Assembly (NCBI GenBank): GCA_019509785.1
Contig: JAEKLQ010000034.1
Span: forward strand, 1 to 64,000
Length of the DNA stretch: 64,000 bases
Origin: Fibrobacterota bacterium
Lineage (GTDB): Bacteria; Fibrobacterota; Fibrobacteria; UBA11236
Direction of reading: 5' to 3'
The position numbers were made by a program, and so were the translations under genes. Shown in pieces: positions 17,308 through 25,616 of the stretch; positions within the stretch are counted from its first letter, which is position 1; each line of letters begins with the position of its first letter. The notes beneath the pieces are model-generated. The model was not told the DNA's origin. It was given only the letters and a program-made list of their open reading frames with translations, and searched no databases.

Positions 17308-18552
17308 ATGGATAAGCAAAGGGAAGTCGTCATTACCGGCATGGGCATCGCCAGTTGCCTGGGCCATTCGCCGGAAGAATATTTCGGCAACCTGCTTGCC
17401 GGACGATCCGGCATCTCGAACATAACGCGGTTCGACACCACGGCTTATCCCGTCCATTTCGCCGGCGAGATCAAGTCCTTCGACGCGTCCCCTTACTTCG
17501 ACGCCAAGGAGATCGGCCGCACCAGCCGCTTTATCCAATACATGATGCATGCCGCGGTAACCGCCGTGCAGCGCGCGGGTTTGAAGGATTCCAAGCTCGA
17601 CACCCGCAGGGCCGGCATGATCCTGGGTTCGGGCATGGGCGGCATCGAGGTTTTCACCGACAACGCCGGCGCCCTGGAAACCAAAGGGCCCAAGCGCGTA
17701 TCGCCTTTCTTCATCCCCATGTCCATCACCAATATGGCCAGCGGCATGGTCGCGATGAACCTGGGTTGGCGGGGGCCCAATTGGTCCGTATCCTCCGCCT
17801 GCGCCACGGCCAACCATGCCCTGTCCGCGGCGGCGGATCAAATCCGCCTGGGCCGCGCCGACGTCATGCTGGCCGGAGGCGCCGAAGAAGCGGTCTGCCC
17901 GGCTTCCCTGGCCGGCTTCTCCAACATGCGCGCCTTGTCCCGGCGCAACGATGATCCCGCCACCGCCTCGCGCCCCTTCGATTCGGATCGGGACGGTTTC
18001 GTGCTGGGCGAAGGCGCGGGCGTGCTCGTGCTCGAGGCCCGGGGCCATGCGGAGGCCCGCGGGGCCAAGATACTCGGAACATTGAAAGGCGTGGGCGCCA
18101 GTTGCGACGCCTACCACATGTCCGCCCCGTTGGAAAGCGGCGAGGGCGTGATGCAAGCCATCGAGGCCGCTCTGGCCGAGGCGGGCGTGGCCAAGTCCGA
18201 AATAGGCGTGGTGAACGCCCATGCGACTTCGACTCCCCTGGGTGACGTGGCCGAAGTAAAGGCCTTGACCAAGGTTTTCGGACCGCATCTGAAGAACATG
18301 AAGGTGCATTCGACCAAGTCCATGATCGGCCATTTGCTGGGCGGCGCTTCGGCGGTGGAAGCCATCGCCTTGGTGATGACCCTGAATTCGGGCGAAGTGC
18401 ATCCCACCATGAACGTGAAGACTCAGGATCCGGAAATCGATATCGATTGCTCTCCCAACGCGAAGTCGCGGACCACTGCGCGCTACGGGATCAGCAACAG
18501 TTTCGGGTTCGGGGGGCACAATTCCTGCGTGGTGATCGAAAAAGGCGCGTGA
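17308..18552 (+). CDS. fabF: 3-oxoacyl-[acyl-carrier-protein] synthase II
   Basis: The 414-residue product is a KAS II-type condensing enzyme. The nucleophile is Cys165 in SSACATANHAL, and the two catalytic His residues lie in NAHATSTPLGD and IGHLLGGASAVEA. It elongates acyl-ACP in type II fatty acid synthesis. The start at 17308 is preferred because AGGA lies just upstream and the product then begins MDKQREVVITGMG, as in the family; an in-frame ATG at 17275 would add 11 unusual residues. No acpP or fabD/G cluster is nearby. It overlaps the next gene by 4 nt. Confidence 0.95.
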   Translation: MDKQREVVITGMGIASCLGHSPEEYFGNLLAGRSGISNITRFDTTAYPVHFAGEIKSFDASPYFDAKEIGRTSRFIQYMMHAAVTAVQRAGLKDSKLDTRRAGMILGSGMGGIEVFTDNAGALETKGPKRVSPFFIPMSITNMASGMVAMNLGWRGPNWSVSSACATANHALSAAADQIRLGRADVMLAGGAEEAVCPASLAGFSNMRALSRRNDDPATASRPFDSDRDGFVLGEGAGVLVLEARGHAEARGAKILGTLKGVGASCDAYHMSAPLESGEGVMQAIEAALAEAGVAKSEIGVVNAHATSTPLGDVAEVKALTKVFGPHLKNMKVHSTKSMIGHLLGGASAVEAIALVMTLNSGEVHPTMNVKTQDPEIDIDCSPNAKSRTTARYGISNSFGFGGHNSCVVIEKGA

Positions 18553-19328
18553 GCCGCGCCTCCTCGGTAGCTTGCTTGGCGGGTCTCATGCTGGCGGCAT
18601 GCGCGCCGCTCCCGCCGCAATCCCGCTCCGTCCACCAAGATCCCGATTACGGCCCGCATTCCCTGGATGATCGGACCTTGATCATCTTGCCGATCGCAAT
18701 GCGGGATTCCGGCGATCCCCAGGATTTCCGCACCGCCTTTGGAAACGAAAGCCTGGAGTCGTCGCAAGACGCCGCGCTCCAAGGCCTTTTCATGCAGTCA
18801 ATGATTGAATTGGCGGACCATGTCTTTCCCGATATGGAACCCGTCCGCGCCGGGGACTCCGCCGCCTCGCGTCGTTTCGAAGCGCCCCGCCCGGGAGCGG
18901 ACTCGACCCATCCATTCTCTTTCCGGTTCCCGAAAGCCCTGCGGCCCTTGGGGGACACGGTAAAACCGGATTTGGGCCTGCAATTGGCCGACATTGATAT
19001 CCGGCGGAAGGACCGCAACACGGCGGGAATTCCCGTTAGGCTTCCGAGCGATCTTACGGGGGATTTCGCCCTCTCTGGCGATTTCCTCATTTGGGACTAT
19101 ACGGCGGCTAAACCCGTTGCTTACGGGCGCTTTGAATCCGTTGTCCCATTCGATTCGATGACGCAGTCGGTGTGGAAAGAGTCCGTGCGACAGGCTACCG
19201 GGCATATCGTGAGAAGTTCGCCTTTGTACGGCCCGAAGCTACAAGGCCGGGATGAACGCATGAAGTATCGGGCGCCGCCGGCACTGATTTATTTCCCTCC
19301 CCCTCGGATCTTCATTCCCCAGCATTGA
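18549..19328 (+). CDS. Putative lipoprotein of unknown function
   Basis: The start is the GTG of a GTGA overlap with fabF. The 259-residue product has a clean lipoprotein signal (SSVACLAGLMLAAC with Cys in the lipobox LAAC). The mature part has no recognised domain; it contains a stretch RTLIILPIAMRDSG reminiscent of envelope lipoproteins that act on small binding partners, but this is weak. It is probably cotranscribed with fabF and ends before a hairpin terminator. Confidence 0.6.
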   Translation: MSRASSVACLAGLMLAACAPLPPQSRSVHQDPDYGPHSLDDRTLIILPIAMRDSGDPQDFRTAFGNESLESSQDAALQGLFMQSMIELADHVFPDMEPVRAGDSAASRRFEAPRPGADSTHPFSFRFPKALRPLGDTVKPDLGLQLADIDIRRKDRNTAGIPVRLPSDLTGDFALSGDFLIWDYTAAKPVAYGRFESVVPFDSMTQSVWKESVRQATGHIVRSSPLYGPKLQGRDERMKYRAPPALIYFPPPRIFIPQH

Positions 19329-19353
19329 TGCTTCTGATCCCCCTCTAAAAGAA

Positions 19354-19379
19354 AAGCCCCGGTCCTGCGACCGGGGCTT
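19354..19379 (-). terminator. Terminator between convergent genes
   Basis: An 11-bp perfect stem (AAGCCCCGGTC, 19354-19364, with 19369-19379) has a 4-nt loop. On the minus strand it is followed by TTTTCTTTT, so it best terminates fba; on the plus strand it may also stop the fabF-lipoprotein transcript. Confidence 0.88.
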
Positions 19380-19421
19380 CGTTATTCAGGGACGGAACCG
19401 GAAGCATCCGGTCCGGGGAGA

Positions 19422-20450
19422 TCAGGCCTGGAACAGGGTCTTGCCCGAGGAGCGCAAGTCGTCGCAGGCTTCCTTGATGCGCTTGGCCATCCCCTTCTCG
19501 CCGGCCTTGAGGTAGGAGCGGGGATCGTAGGTCTTCTTGTTGCCCACTTCGCCGTCGATCTTGAGCACGCCGTCGTAGTTCTTGAAGAAGTGATCGGCCA
19601 CGGGGCGGGTGAAGGCGTACTGGGTATCGGTATCCACGTTCATCTTAACCACGCCGTATTCCAGGGTCTCGGCGATCTCTTCCTTGGTCGATCCCGAGCC
19701 GCCGTGGAAGACGAGGTCGAAGCGGGCGTTGAACTTGGCCTTCAGGGCGTCCTGGCCGTCTTTGAGGATGGAGGGCTTGAGCTTCACGTTGCCGGGCTTG
19801 TAGACGCCATGGACGTTGCCGAAGGTGGCGGCGAACATGTAGCGGGCGTTGGGGATGGTGGAAAGGGCCTTGTACACCTCGAGCATGTCTTCGGGGGTGG
19901 TGTAAAGCTTGTCCTTGGAGACGCCCGAGGTATCGTGGCCGTCTTCTTCGCCGCCGACCACGCCGGCTTCGACTTCGAGGATGATCTCGTTCTTCGCGCA
20001 CAGGACCATCAGTTCCTTGGCGATTTTCATGTTCTGGTCGAGGGGCAATTCGGAACCGTCGAACATATGGCTGTTGAAGAGGTTCTTTTCGCCCTTGACG
20101 CGGCGGCGTTCGGTCTCGGCGATGAGGGGCTTGAGGAAGGTATCCACCTTCTTGGGCTGGCAATGGTCGGTATGCAGGGCGATGTTCACGTTGTACTTGG
20201 CCGCGACCATATGAACGTGGTTGGCGAGGGAGATGGCGCCCAGCACCATGTCCTTGACCGTGGATCCGGAAGCGTGTTCGCCGCCGCCGGTGGAGACCTG
20301 GATGATGCCGTCCGATTTGGCTTCGGCGAAGCCGGCCAGGGCCGCGTTGGCGGTCTCCATGCTGGAGACGTTGATGGCCGGGTAGGCGTACTTGTTCTTG
20401 TTCGCGGTTTCCAGCATCTTGATGTAGGTCTTATAGTCGACGATAGGCAT
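19422..20450 (-). CDS. fbaA: Class II fructose-bisphosphate aldolase
   Basis: The 342-residue product is a zinc-dependent aldolase of glycolysis and gluconeogenesis. Metal-ligand motifs are present: HTDHC (about residue 95), EVEAGVVGGEEDG with the conserved Glu, FGNVHG and FHGGSGS. The long form with GVVGGEEDG fits class IIA (FbaA-type) enzymes. The start at 20450 follows AGGAG 5 bp upstream; the frame stays open further up but that part reads as non-coding. The gene is divergent from xseA. Confidence 0.96.
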   Translation of the reverse strand: MPIVDYKTYIKMLETANKNKYAYPAINVSSMETANAALAGFAEAKSDGIIQVSTGGGEHASGSTVKDMVLGAISLANHVHMVAAKYNVNIALHTDHCQPKKVDTFLKPLIAETERRRVKGEKNLFNSHMFDGSELPLDQNMKIAKELMVLCAKNEIILEVEAGVVGGEEDGHDTSGVSKDKLYTTPEDMLEVYKALSTIPNARYMFAATFGNVHGVYKPGNVKLKPSILKDGQDALKAKFNARFDLVFHGGSGSTKEEIAETLEYGVVKMNVDTDTQYAFTRPVADHFFKNYDGVLKIDGEVGNKKTYDPRSYLKAGEKGMAKRIKEACDDLRSSGKTLFQA

Positions 20451-20584
20451 ATCCACTCCTTGGGGGTCAGGGCGGAAAAGTAGCTCCGTCGGCACCGGCC
20501 TGCAAGCGCGCGGCCCCGTATCGGCGGGCTCCCCAAGGGCCCGAAAGACGGAGGGACAGAAAGACAATTTTTAACTTTGTCCGG

Positions 20585-22153
20585 ATGGAAAGCGATCTGC
20601 CCGATCCGGGCGCGGAATCGGCGGCCAGGGCCGCCAAGCCGGGGGCGGAACCGCCTAAAGTCTTTTCCATTACCCAATACAACCAAAGCGTGGAACGCAA
20701 GATACGCACTTTCCCACGCGTCTGGGTCAAGGGCGTTATCATGCAGCTCAACGTACGCGGCCGCATCGCCTATGTCACCTTGGGGGAGTTCGCGGAAGGG
20801 GAATCCCGCCCGCGCGCCGTGCTGGAAGCCACCTTATGGACTTCCGAACTGGAAGTCTTCAATATGCGCTTCGCCAGCCTGCCGACGCCGCTGGCCTTGC
20901 GCGTCGAACTCAAGGTCGCTTTCCTGCTGGAAGCCAATTTCTACGTGCCTTCGGGCCGTTTCCAGCCGCGCGCAATCGACATCGACGAGAAATTCACCTT
21001 GGGGGAGTTGAGTTTAACGCGCCAGAAGATACTGGAACGGCTGGCCCAGGAAGGGCTGCTCCGCAAGAACAAGCAGGTGGAGCTTCCCGAATTGCCTCTG
21101 AAAGTTGGCCTGGTGACCGCTCCCGGATCCGCTGCCTACCAGGATTTCACCACCGTACTCTTGGGATCGGGTTTTTCCTTCCGGATCCTCTTCGCGGGCG
21201 CCCGCATGCAGGGCGAAGCGGCTGAGGCCACCGTATTGCATGCCATCAAGGCCGTCGTGCGCGCGGGGGCCGAAGTGGTTTGCATCGTCCGGGGCGGCGG
21301 CTCCAAGACCGATCTGGTCTACTTCGATTCCGAGGCCATCTGCCGCGCCATCGCGAATTGCCCCGTGCCGGTCTTGACCGGTATCGGGCACGAGATCGAT
21401 AACTCCCTGGCCGACCTGGTGGCGCATATGAACCTGATTACGCCCACGGATTGCGCCAAGTTCCTGGAGGCCCGACTGGGCCAGGCGTATGCGGACCTGG
21501 CCGAAAAGGCCGGGGAGCTCAGGGAAGCCTGGCGGTTGGAATGCCAGGATGCCTGGCACTCCCTGGCGCAAACGGCCTCGGCCGTGACGCGGACCTGGGA
21601 AGGCCGACGGGCCGCCGAAGAGATGCGCGCCCGATCCCAGGCCAAAGCCCTGGGATCGCGGGCCCGCCGGGCCTTGCGCGAGTCCCGCCGGAAACTGGCT
21701 TTGGATCGCAAAGGATTGGCCCGCGGCCCGGTTAAGCTGATCAAGATGGAGCGCCTACGTTTTTCAAATCGGACGCAGGGGTTGCGGCGGGCCTGGGATG
21801 GATTACGCTCAGGTACCCAGCTTTTGCTGCGCGCGCGCGCGCAGTCCCTGCGCGCAGGCATCGCCTCCCTGTTGGCCGCCGAGGCCGCCCAGGCGGGCCA
21901 GACGCGCCGCCTGGTCCGCAGCCTGTGGAGGCAAGGCGCCCGCGCCGGCCGCGAGGCGCTGGCGCTCAAGGATAGGCTGGTCCATTCGGCCGATCCCGCG
22001 CGCCTGTTGGGATTGGGTTTCAGCCTGTTGCGAGCCGCCGATGGCCGCATCCTCCGCAGCGTGGCGGAGGCGAAGCCCGGGGACTTGGTGAGCAACCAAT
22101 TGGCGGACGGGACCTTGGAGAGCCGGGTGACCGGCAAGAAGGAGACGGGATGA
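20585..22153 (+). CDS. xseA: Exodeoxyribonuclease VII large subunit
   Basis: The 522-residue product has an N-terminal OB domain (RVWVKGVIMQLNVRGRIAYVTL), the catalytic core motifs GLVTAPGSAAYQDF, IVRGGGSKTDLVYFD and TGIGHEIDNSLADLV, and a long Arg/Ala-rich helical C-terminal region. Exo VII degrades single-stranded DNA from both ends. The ATG at 20585 lacks a Shine-Dalgarno sequence; a weak -10-like TAACTT (20572-20577) lies 7 bp upstream. It overlaps xseB by 4 nt. Confidence 0.95.
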   Translation: MESDLPDPGAESAARAAKPGAEPPKVFSITQYNQSVERKIRTFPRVWVKGVIMQLNVRGRIAYVTLGEFAEGESRPRAVLEATLWTSELEVFNMRFASLPTPLALRVELKVAFLLEANFYVPSGRFQPRAIDIDEKFTLGELSLTRQKILERLAQEGLLRKNKQVELPELPLKVGLVTAPGSAAYQDFTTVLLGSGFSFRILFAGARMQGEAAEATVLHAIKAVVRAGAEVVCIVRGGGSKTDLVYFDSEAICRAIANCPVPVLTGIGHEIDNSLADLVAHMNLITPTDCAKFLEARLGQAYADLAEKAGELREAWRLECQDAWHSLAQTASAVTRTWEGRRAAEEMRARSQAKALGSRARRALRESRRKLALDRKGLARGPVKLIKMERLRFSNRTQGLRRAWDGLRSGTQLLLRARAQSLRAGIASLLAAEAAQAGQTRRLVRSLWRQGARAGREALALKDRLVHSADPARLLGLGFSLLRAADGRILRSVAEAKPGDLVSNQLADGTLESRVTGKKETG

Positions 22154-22389
22154 AGGACGATCGCAAGAGCTATAGCGAGGCCATCGCGCGCCTGGACGCG
22201 ATCCTGGAGGATATCGATCAAAGTAAGGTTCCCATCGACGTGCTGGCTGAGCGCGTCGTTGAAGCGGCCGGACTGTTGAAACGATGCAAGAACGTTCTCA
22301 CCGAGACCGAGGCCAAGGTGAAGGACGTGTTGCAAGAACTGGATCAGGAATTCGGCGGCGCCGATGACGGCGAGGACGAAGAGGAGTAG
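22150..22389 (+). CDS. xseB: Exodeoxyribonuclease VII small subunit
   Basis: The 79-residue product has the XseB helical hairpin (YSEAIARLDAILEDIDQS ... VVEAAGLLKRCKNVL) and a highly acidic tail. It binds the coiled coil of XseA to form exo VII. The ATGA overlap with xseA supports cotranslation. Confidence 0.95.
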   Translation: MKDDRKSYSEAIARLDAILEDIDQSKVPIDVLAERVVEAAGLLKRCKNVLTETEAKVKDVLQELDQEFGGADDGEDEEE

Positions 22390-22395
22390 GGGAGC

Positions 22396-22977
22396 ATGGG
22401 CGGGGTTCAGGTCATCCCTTTGGAGGAGCGTTTAGCCGCGGATACCTTCGCGGCTTCCTATCGTACCTACCTGGAACTCAAACCCTCCTCCTATCGTTGG
22501 AGCCGTCTCGCGCCCCAGGGCGCCGCCTTCGTCGGCCAGGCCATCGAAGAGAAATGGTCCGACGAGAAACTGGCCGATTTCCTGCACTGCGATTCCGCGG
22601 AAGCGGCCGCTTGCCGCAAGAGGTACATCATGTCGAAGAAGATCAACGCCTCTTCCGCATCCGCGGATCGTTTCCGCCGGGCCGTATTCGAATGGATCGG
22701 CGAAGTGGCCGATCTGGACGACGCTTCGCGCAAACGCCTGGCCCAGGATCTCGCTCTCCTGGTGGGAAACCAATTGTTCGTGGCCGCGCAAGCGGGCGAG
22801 GACGTGATGGAGTTATCGCGCGCGCTTACCGAAGATGGCGCTTCCGTTCCGAAGGCGGGCGCTTCCCCTCGGGAAGCGGGCGCATCGGCTTCCGGCGCGG
22901 AAGCGCCTCCCGGCAAGCCCTCGAAGGGCGCATCTCCCGAAGAACCTTCCCCTTGGGGTCCGCAATGGAAAGACTGA
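22396..22977 (+). CDS. Conserved-looking hypothetical protein downstream of xseB
   Basis: The 193-residue product begins 6 bp after xseB with GGGGAGC before its ATG. Residues 1-140 are folded and helical; KWSDEKLADFLHCDSAEAAACRKRY could be a helix-turn-helix but is not diagnostic. The last 50 residues are Ala/Ser/Gly/Pro-rich and probably disordered, with repeats of GAS and EAS type. There is no signal peptide. Function unknown; operon position suggests cotranscription with exo VII. Confidence 0.6.
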   Translation: MGGVQVIPLEERLAADTFAASYRTYLELKPSSYRWSRLAPQGAAFVGQAIEEKWSDEKLADFLHCDSAEAAACRKRYIMSKKINASSASADRFRRAVFEWIGEVADLDDASRKRLAQDLALLVGNQLFVAAQAGEDVMELSRALTEDGASVPKAGASPREAGASASGAEAPPGKPSKGASPEEPSPWGPQWKD

Positions 22978-23067
22978 TCACGCTATGTTGATTGTCTTTC
23001 CGATCGTGCTTCTCGATCGCATGCGCTGATCGAAACTCCGGCAGTTCCGCCAAAGCCCGCTCCGTGA

Positions 23068-23097
23068 TTGACTTCGCGAAAACCGCGGTGATAAAAT
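23068..23097 (+). promoter_or_regulatory. Promoter giving a near-leaderless mRNA
   Basis: TTGACT (23068-23073), an 18-bp spacer and TAAAAT (23092-23097), preceded by TG at 23089-23090 (extended -10). The ATG of the PKD lipoprotein is only 9 bp after the -10, leaving almost no 5' leader, and no Shine-Dalgarno sequence is present. Confidence 0.65.
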
Positions 23098-23106
23098 GGC
23101 GTCATC

Positions 23107-24723
23107 ATGCCCGCATCCTTTTCGGCGCCGCGCCGGAATGCATTGCTTTGGATCGCTTGCGCGGCGCTGGGAACGGTCTCCTGCGGCAAGCGCGATGAAG
23201 CCGCCCGCGGCCCATCGACCGTAAGCCATCCAGCGGTTTCCCTTCCCGCGGCCGGCGCCCCGGATACGCTGGCGGATTCCTCCGCGCTGAATGCGTCGGC
23301 TCCCGAACCGACAGCCGCGAAACCCGATGCCGGACTGACCTTCCTCTCGCATCCTCCCAAAGCCTACCTGGGCAAGGCCTTCGTCTATAAACCTTCCCTG
23401 GATTTCCCCGGCGCCTTTTCCTTAAGGCTCGCCAAGCCGGCCGATTCGACCATGAAGCTGGATCGAGGCCGTATCCTATGGACGCCCACGCATAGCGGTC
23501 GTTTTCCCGTTTTGATCGAAGCCTTCCTTTCCGATCGCTCCGGCCAGGCCGAGGGTAAGAAAACCCAACAGGGATTCATCTTGGATGTGGCGCCGGTCGT
23601 GAGCCTGGTATTACGGCCGTTACCCCCCAAGGCCCACAAGGGCGACTCGGTCGAATTCGATTTGAGGCAAAGCCGTTGGCCCGCCTGGGCGGCCGCTTCC
23701 ATCAGCGTCCGGTTCGATTGGGAAGGCGATGGCGTATGGGATACCGAAGCCCTGCCTTTGGCGGCGCAAACGCTAAGGCGGCACGCTTATGCCGCGCCGG
23801 GTCGGTTCGCGCCCAAGGTGGAGGCCCGCTACGGAAGCTACGAGGTCCAGCAGGCCGGCGGTGCAATCTCCATCGTGGGCAAGGTGACGGCATCCGTGAA
23901 GATTTCCCCGGATACGGTAGAGCCTGGAGCCGAATTCCTGGTAGACGCATCTTCTTCCCGGTCCGAAAGTCGCTTAGCGTATTCCCTCGATCTCGATGGG
24001 GACGGGAAACCGGAATGGATCGATTCCGCGTCCGGAAAGGCCACGCTTAAGGCTCCGGCATCCGGCATGTACCATGCCCAACTCACGGTCCGCGATGCTA
24101 TGGGGGAAACGGACAAGGCCGAAACCGTCTTGTGCGTCAACGCCCGGCCCAAAATCGAATTCCGGGTGCGCAATCCCAGGGACAACATGTCGGCTACCAT
24201 CGACTTCAAGATCCGCGCCAAGGACCCGGACGATTCCCTACGTTCGGTGCGCTTCAGTTACTCAGGCGGAGATAAGGATTGGGAGACGCGGGCCGCGCCC
24301 GACAGCCAGACTGGCGGGCATGAATGGTATCTGCGCCTTAAGCACGCGTATGGGAAGGTAGGGAAGTATGCCCCCAAGGCATGCGTGACTTCGGGCGATG
24401 GCCGTGAAGCCTGCCAAGAACTCCAGGTCGAAATCTTCAACGCCCCTCCCGAATGCCGCCCCGGCGGTGATCTGCATGCTACCCTAGGCCAGCCCATCGC
24501 CATCGATGGAACGGGCGTAGATCCCCACGGGAAGATCGTGAAATGGGAATGGGATTTGGACGGGGACGGCGAGTACGATCTGGTCTCCACCGAAAACGGG
24601 AAGTTCCAGTACACCTTCAGCAAGGAAGGCACCTTCAAGCTCGTGCTGCGCGTAACCAGCGCCGATGGCATGACCGCCATCGGGAGCCGCAAAGTGGAAG
24701 TGCGGAAAAAGTGGAAGACCTGA
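23107..24723 (+). CDS. PKD-domain lipoprotein, first gene of surface cluster
   Basis: The 538-residue product has a lipoprotein signal ending in LGTVSC, an Ala/Pro-rich linker and then PKD/Ig-like beta domains with the typical polycystin-type text: FDWEGDGVWDTE, SLDLDGDGKPEW and WEWDLDGDGEYDLVS. PKD domains in bacteria usually mediate surface or carbohydrate contacts. The ATG at 23107 is needed for the signal peptide and lies just after a good promoter. The FecR-domain gene begins 5 bp after the stop, so this gene probably leads the operon to 36572. Confidence 0.75.
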   Translation: MPASFSAPRRNALLWIACAALGTVSCGKRDEAARGPSTVSHPAVSLPAAGAPDTLADSSALNASAPEPTAAKPDAGLTFLSHPPKAYLGKAFVYKPSLDFPGAFSLRLAKPADSTMKLDRGRILWTPTHSGRFPVLIEAFLSDRSGQAEGKKTQQGFILDVAPVVSLVLRPLPPKAHKGDSVEFDLRQSRWPAWAAASISVRFDWEGDGVWDTEALPLAAQTLRRHAYAAPGRFAPKVEARYGSYEVQQAGGAISIVGKVTASVKISPDTVEPGAEFLVDASSSRSESRLAYSLDLDGDGKPEWIDSASGKATLKAPASGMYHAQLTVRDAMGETDKAETVLCVNARPKIEFRVRNPRDNMSATIDFKIRAKDPDDSLRSVRFSYSGGDKDWETRAAPDSQTGGHEWYLRLKHAYGKVGKYAPKACVTSGDGREACQELQVEIFNAPPECRPGGDLHATLGQPIAIDGTGVDPHGKIVKWEWDLDGDGEYDLVSTENGKFQYTFSKEGTFKLVLRVTSADGMTAIGSRKVEVRKKWKT

Positions 24724-24728
24724 ACGCC

Positions 24729-25616
24729 GTGAAAGCCCTGCGCGGGTTCGCCCTTGCGCTTAGCGCGGCTTTATGCCTGGCTTCTCAGGCCCGTGCCGAT
24801 CGCCTCGTTCTCAAGGACGGCCAAACGATTTTCGGAAGGGTGATCGACGAGAGCGATTCCGTCGTCCGGTATTTCGATCGCTACGATCGGCCCCGCAAGC
24901 TCCCGGCCGCCGATATCGATACCCTCGAGTACGACTCCCGCGATGTCCAGGGTTTGGTCAAGGTGGCCTTCCGCAAGGGCCAGACCCGGGATCGCACCGG
25001 CCATTTCCGCATCCGGCATTCCGAGGAATTGGATTTGGATGTGGAGTACAAGACCGATTCCACCGCCGAGCTGGACCTTTTCTTCCGGAACGAAGTCCAC
25101 GTGCGCGTCCTGCCCAACACACGTTTCAAGGTGGCCAAAGCCCCCAAAGGCCCGTCCGATCCGCTCCTCTTCGAACTCAAAGCGGGCCGCATCCTGGCCA
25201 CGTCCCCGCGGCCCGAAGCCTTGGTCCGCGTCATCACCCCGTGGGGCATCGGGGTAGGCCGCGGGCAATTCCAGGCCGGCGTGGTCGGCTCTCCCGCCGA
25301 TTCCTCCATGCAGATCCTTTGCCTGCGCGGGCTGACCGGCGCGCAGGAGTCGGCGCAAAGCCCGGGCGAATTGGTGGTGGAGGAAGGCAAATCGGTAAGG
25401 CTCGTGCGCAAGGAAAGCCTCTTCGATCGGCGCGCGCCCGATGCGGAGGAAGATCGGTTTTTCCGGGAACTGGCCGCCAACATGGGCCATTACCGTTTCG
25501 CACAAGTGCAATATCCGGGCATCGGTTACTTGCCCAAGGCCCTGACGGGCTTAGGCTTTATGGTGTTCTTCTACGGCACGGCCATCGGGATCCTGGACTA
25601 TGTCAATCATATCTAG
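24729..25616 (+). CDS. Exported FecR-domain protein with C-terminal membrane helix
   Basis: The likely start is GTG 24729, giving 295 residues with a signal peptide (ALRGFALALSAALCLASQARA). The centre is FecR-like: ELDLFFRNEVHVRVLPNTRF, LLFELKAGRILATS and VRVITPWGIGVGRGQFQAG. A hydrophobic helix ends the protein (GLGFMVFFYGTAIGILDYV). In iron uptake, FecR is an inner-membrane sigma regulator. Here the domain is in an exported protein with no FecI nearby, so a structural or sensing role is more likely. It overlaps the next gene by 17 nt. Confidence 0.7.
   Translation: MKALRGFALALSAALCLASQARADRLVLKDGQTIFGRVIDESDSVVRYFDRYDRPRKLPAADIDTLEYDSRDVQGLVKVAFRKGQTRDRTGHFRIRHSEELDLDVEYKTDSTAELDLFFRNEVHVRVLPNTRFKVAKAPKGPSDPLLFELKAGRILATSPRPEALVRVITPWGIGVGRGQFQAGVVGSPADSSMQILCLRGLTGAQESAQSPGELVVEEGKSVRLVRKESLFDRRAPDAEEDRFFRELAANMGHYRFAQVQYPGIGYLPKALTGLGFMVFFYGTAIGILDYVNHI

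Noticed and set aside
24729-25616. A classical FecI-FecR-FecA iron signalling unit
   Set aside because: No sigma factor gene is nearby, and the FecR-domain protein has a signal peptide rather than the usual cytoplasmic anti-sigma domain.
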